Shown here: one piece after another, positions 63,481 through 64,000 of the stretch | Layout of the letters: each line of letters begins with the position of its first letter | Numbering within the stretch: the stretch's first letter is position 1 | DNA from: Vibrio celticus | GTDB lineage: Bacteria > Pseudomonadota > Gammaproteobacteria > Enterobacterales > Vibrionaceae | DNA length: 64,000 nt | Assembly: GCF_024347335.1 (NCBI RefSeq) | Contig: NZ_AP025463.1 | Span: forward strand, 2,604,001 to 2,668,000 | Direction: 5' to 3' | The notes under the pieces: generated by a model | The model's database searches: none | What the model was told of the DNA's origin: nothing | The model's input: the letters and a program-made list of their open reading frames with translations, nothing else | Made by a program: the position numbers and the translations under genes

Positions 63481-64000
63481 CTAGAGCCCTTCAGAATCGC
63501 TATTCCAGTAATGAGGTTCATTCTCTGTAGATTTTTCTAATAGCTCATTAGCCTTAGCAATCATGTACTTTGGCTGAGCTATAACGATATCTTCAGGAAC
63601 TCGTTGACCATTTGCTATGTAAGCAACTGGTAATGCATTTTGTATTACGACACTGATGAATTCACCTAGACTTAGGGATTCATCCAGCTTAGTCATGATG
63701 CATCCCGACAACGGGATTCTTCTAAAGTGTTCAATTGTTTCTTGCAGCACTTTGCGTTGCGCGGTTGCAGGCAACACAAGGTAGCTATTGATAACGGAAC
63801 CACTCTCTTGCATCAATGTGTCTAGCTGCTCAGATAGGCGAACATCTCGTTGTCCCATGCCTGCAGTATCGACCAGAATCAGGCGACGATTACGTAACTG
63901 ATATATTACATCGGCCAGTTCGCTAGAATCTTTAGCAACTCTTACAGGACAACCCATAATTCGACCATAGATCGATAACTGCTCATGTGCACCTATACGA
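63481..64000 (-). CDS. flhF: flagellar SRP-like GTPase FlhF (5' end outside window)
   Basis: Only the C-terminal 172 codons are visible; the frame is open to the window edge and begins RIGAHEQLSIYGRI, the typical NG-domain region. Further GTPase motifs: RLILVDTAGMGQRD (G3), GCIMTKLDESLSLGEFI (G4) and YIANGQRVPEDI (G5). FlhF sets the polar position of the flagellum and partners FlhG directly downstream. An apparent ATG at 63957 is internal and not the start. Confidence 0.95.
   Translation of the reverse strand, partial: RIGAHEQLSIYGRIMGCPVRVAKDSSELADVIYQLRNRRLILVDTAGMGQRDVRLSEQLDTLMQESGSVINSYLVLPATAQRKVLQETIEHFRRIPLSGCIMTKLDESLSLGEFISVVIQNALPVAYIANGQRVPEDIVIAQPKYMIAKANELLEKSTENEPHYWNSDSEGL

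Noticed and set aside
63481..63957. Short gene starting at the ATG at 63957
   Set aside because: The frame stays open to the window edge with continuous FlhF similarity, so this is an internal methionine of a truncated flhF.

Overview
The window looks like chromosome 1 of a marine Vibrio, most likely near the Splendidus clade. This rests on gene order and protein resemblance, not a database search. The right end holds the Vibrio polar-flagellar chemotaxis block (flhF-flhG-fliA-cheYZAB-parC-parP-cheW), followed by a complete ccmABCDEFGHI operon. The left end holds a complete omega-3 polyunsaturated fatty acid (PUFA) synthase cluster, pfaABCD, with its phosphopantetheinyl transferase. No rRNA, tRNA, CRISPR array, insertion sequence or prophage was seen.

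Layout. 1-549: 5' part of a DctP-type TRAP binding protein behind a sigma-54 promoter. 896-20419: hotdog thioesterase, convergent PfaE, then pfaA-B-C-D as a tightly overlapping operon. 20518-21885: an HflX-type GTPase. 22165-28863: a Gts-like sugar ABC transporter with its own two-component system, all on the minus strand. 29023-34001: selO, a probable 33-residue membrane protein, a LysE-type exporter, prmB, smrB and sixA. 34307-37084: a large M16 protease. 37386-45836: fadJ-fadI, a probable unannotated small RNA, an ECF sigma factor with a DUF3379 partner, and two adjacent FadL-type outer-membrane proteins. 45930-46715: mlaA. 46834-53942: cytochrome c maturation. 54221-64000: chemotaxis and flagellar regulation.

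Lipid metabolism ties much of the window together: PUFA synthesis, long-chain fatty acid uptake (FadL), beta-oxidation (FadIJ), outer-membrane lipid asymmetry (MlaA) and an acyl-CoA thioesterase. FadR-like dyads are visible by eye upstream of pfaA, fadI, the first fadL gene and the thioesterase gene. This suggests, as inference, that PUFA synthesis and fatty acid degradation share one regulator. No pfaR-like regulator lies beside pfaA. The strongest candidates for undescribed elements are the structured RNA at 41130-41293 with an orphan terminator, the small membrane protein at 30764-30865 with its own promoter and ribosome site, and the FadR-like operator in front of pfaA.
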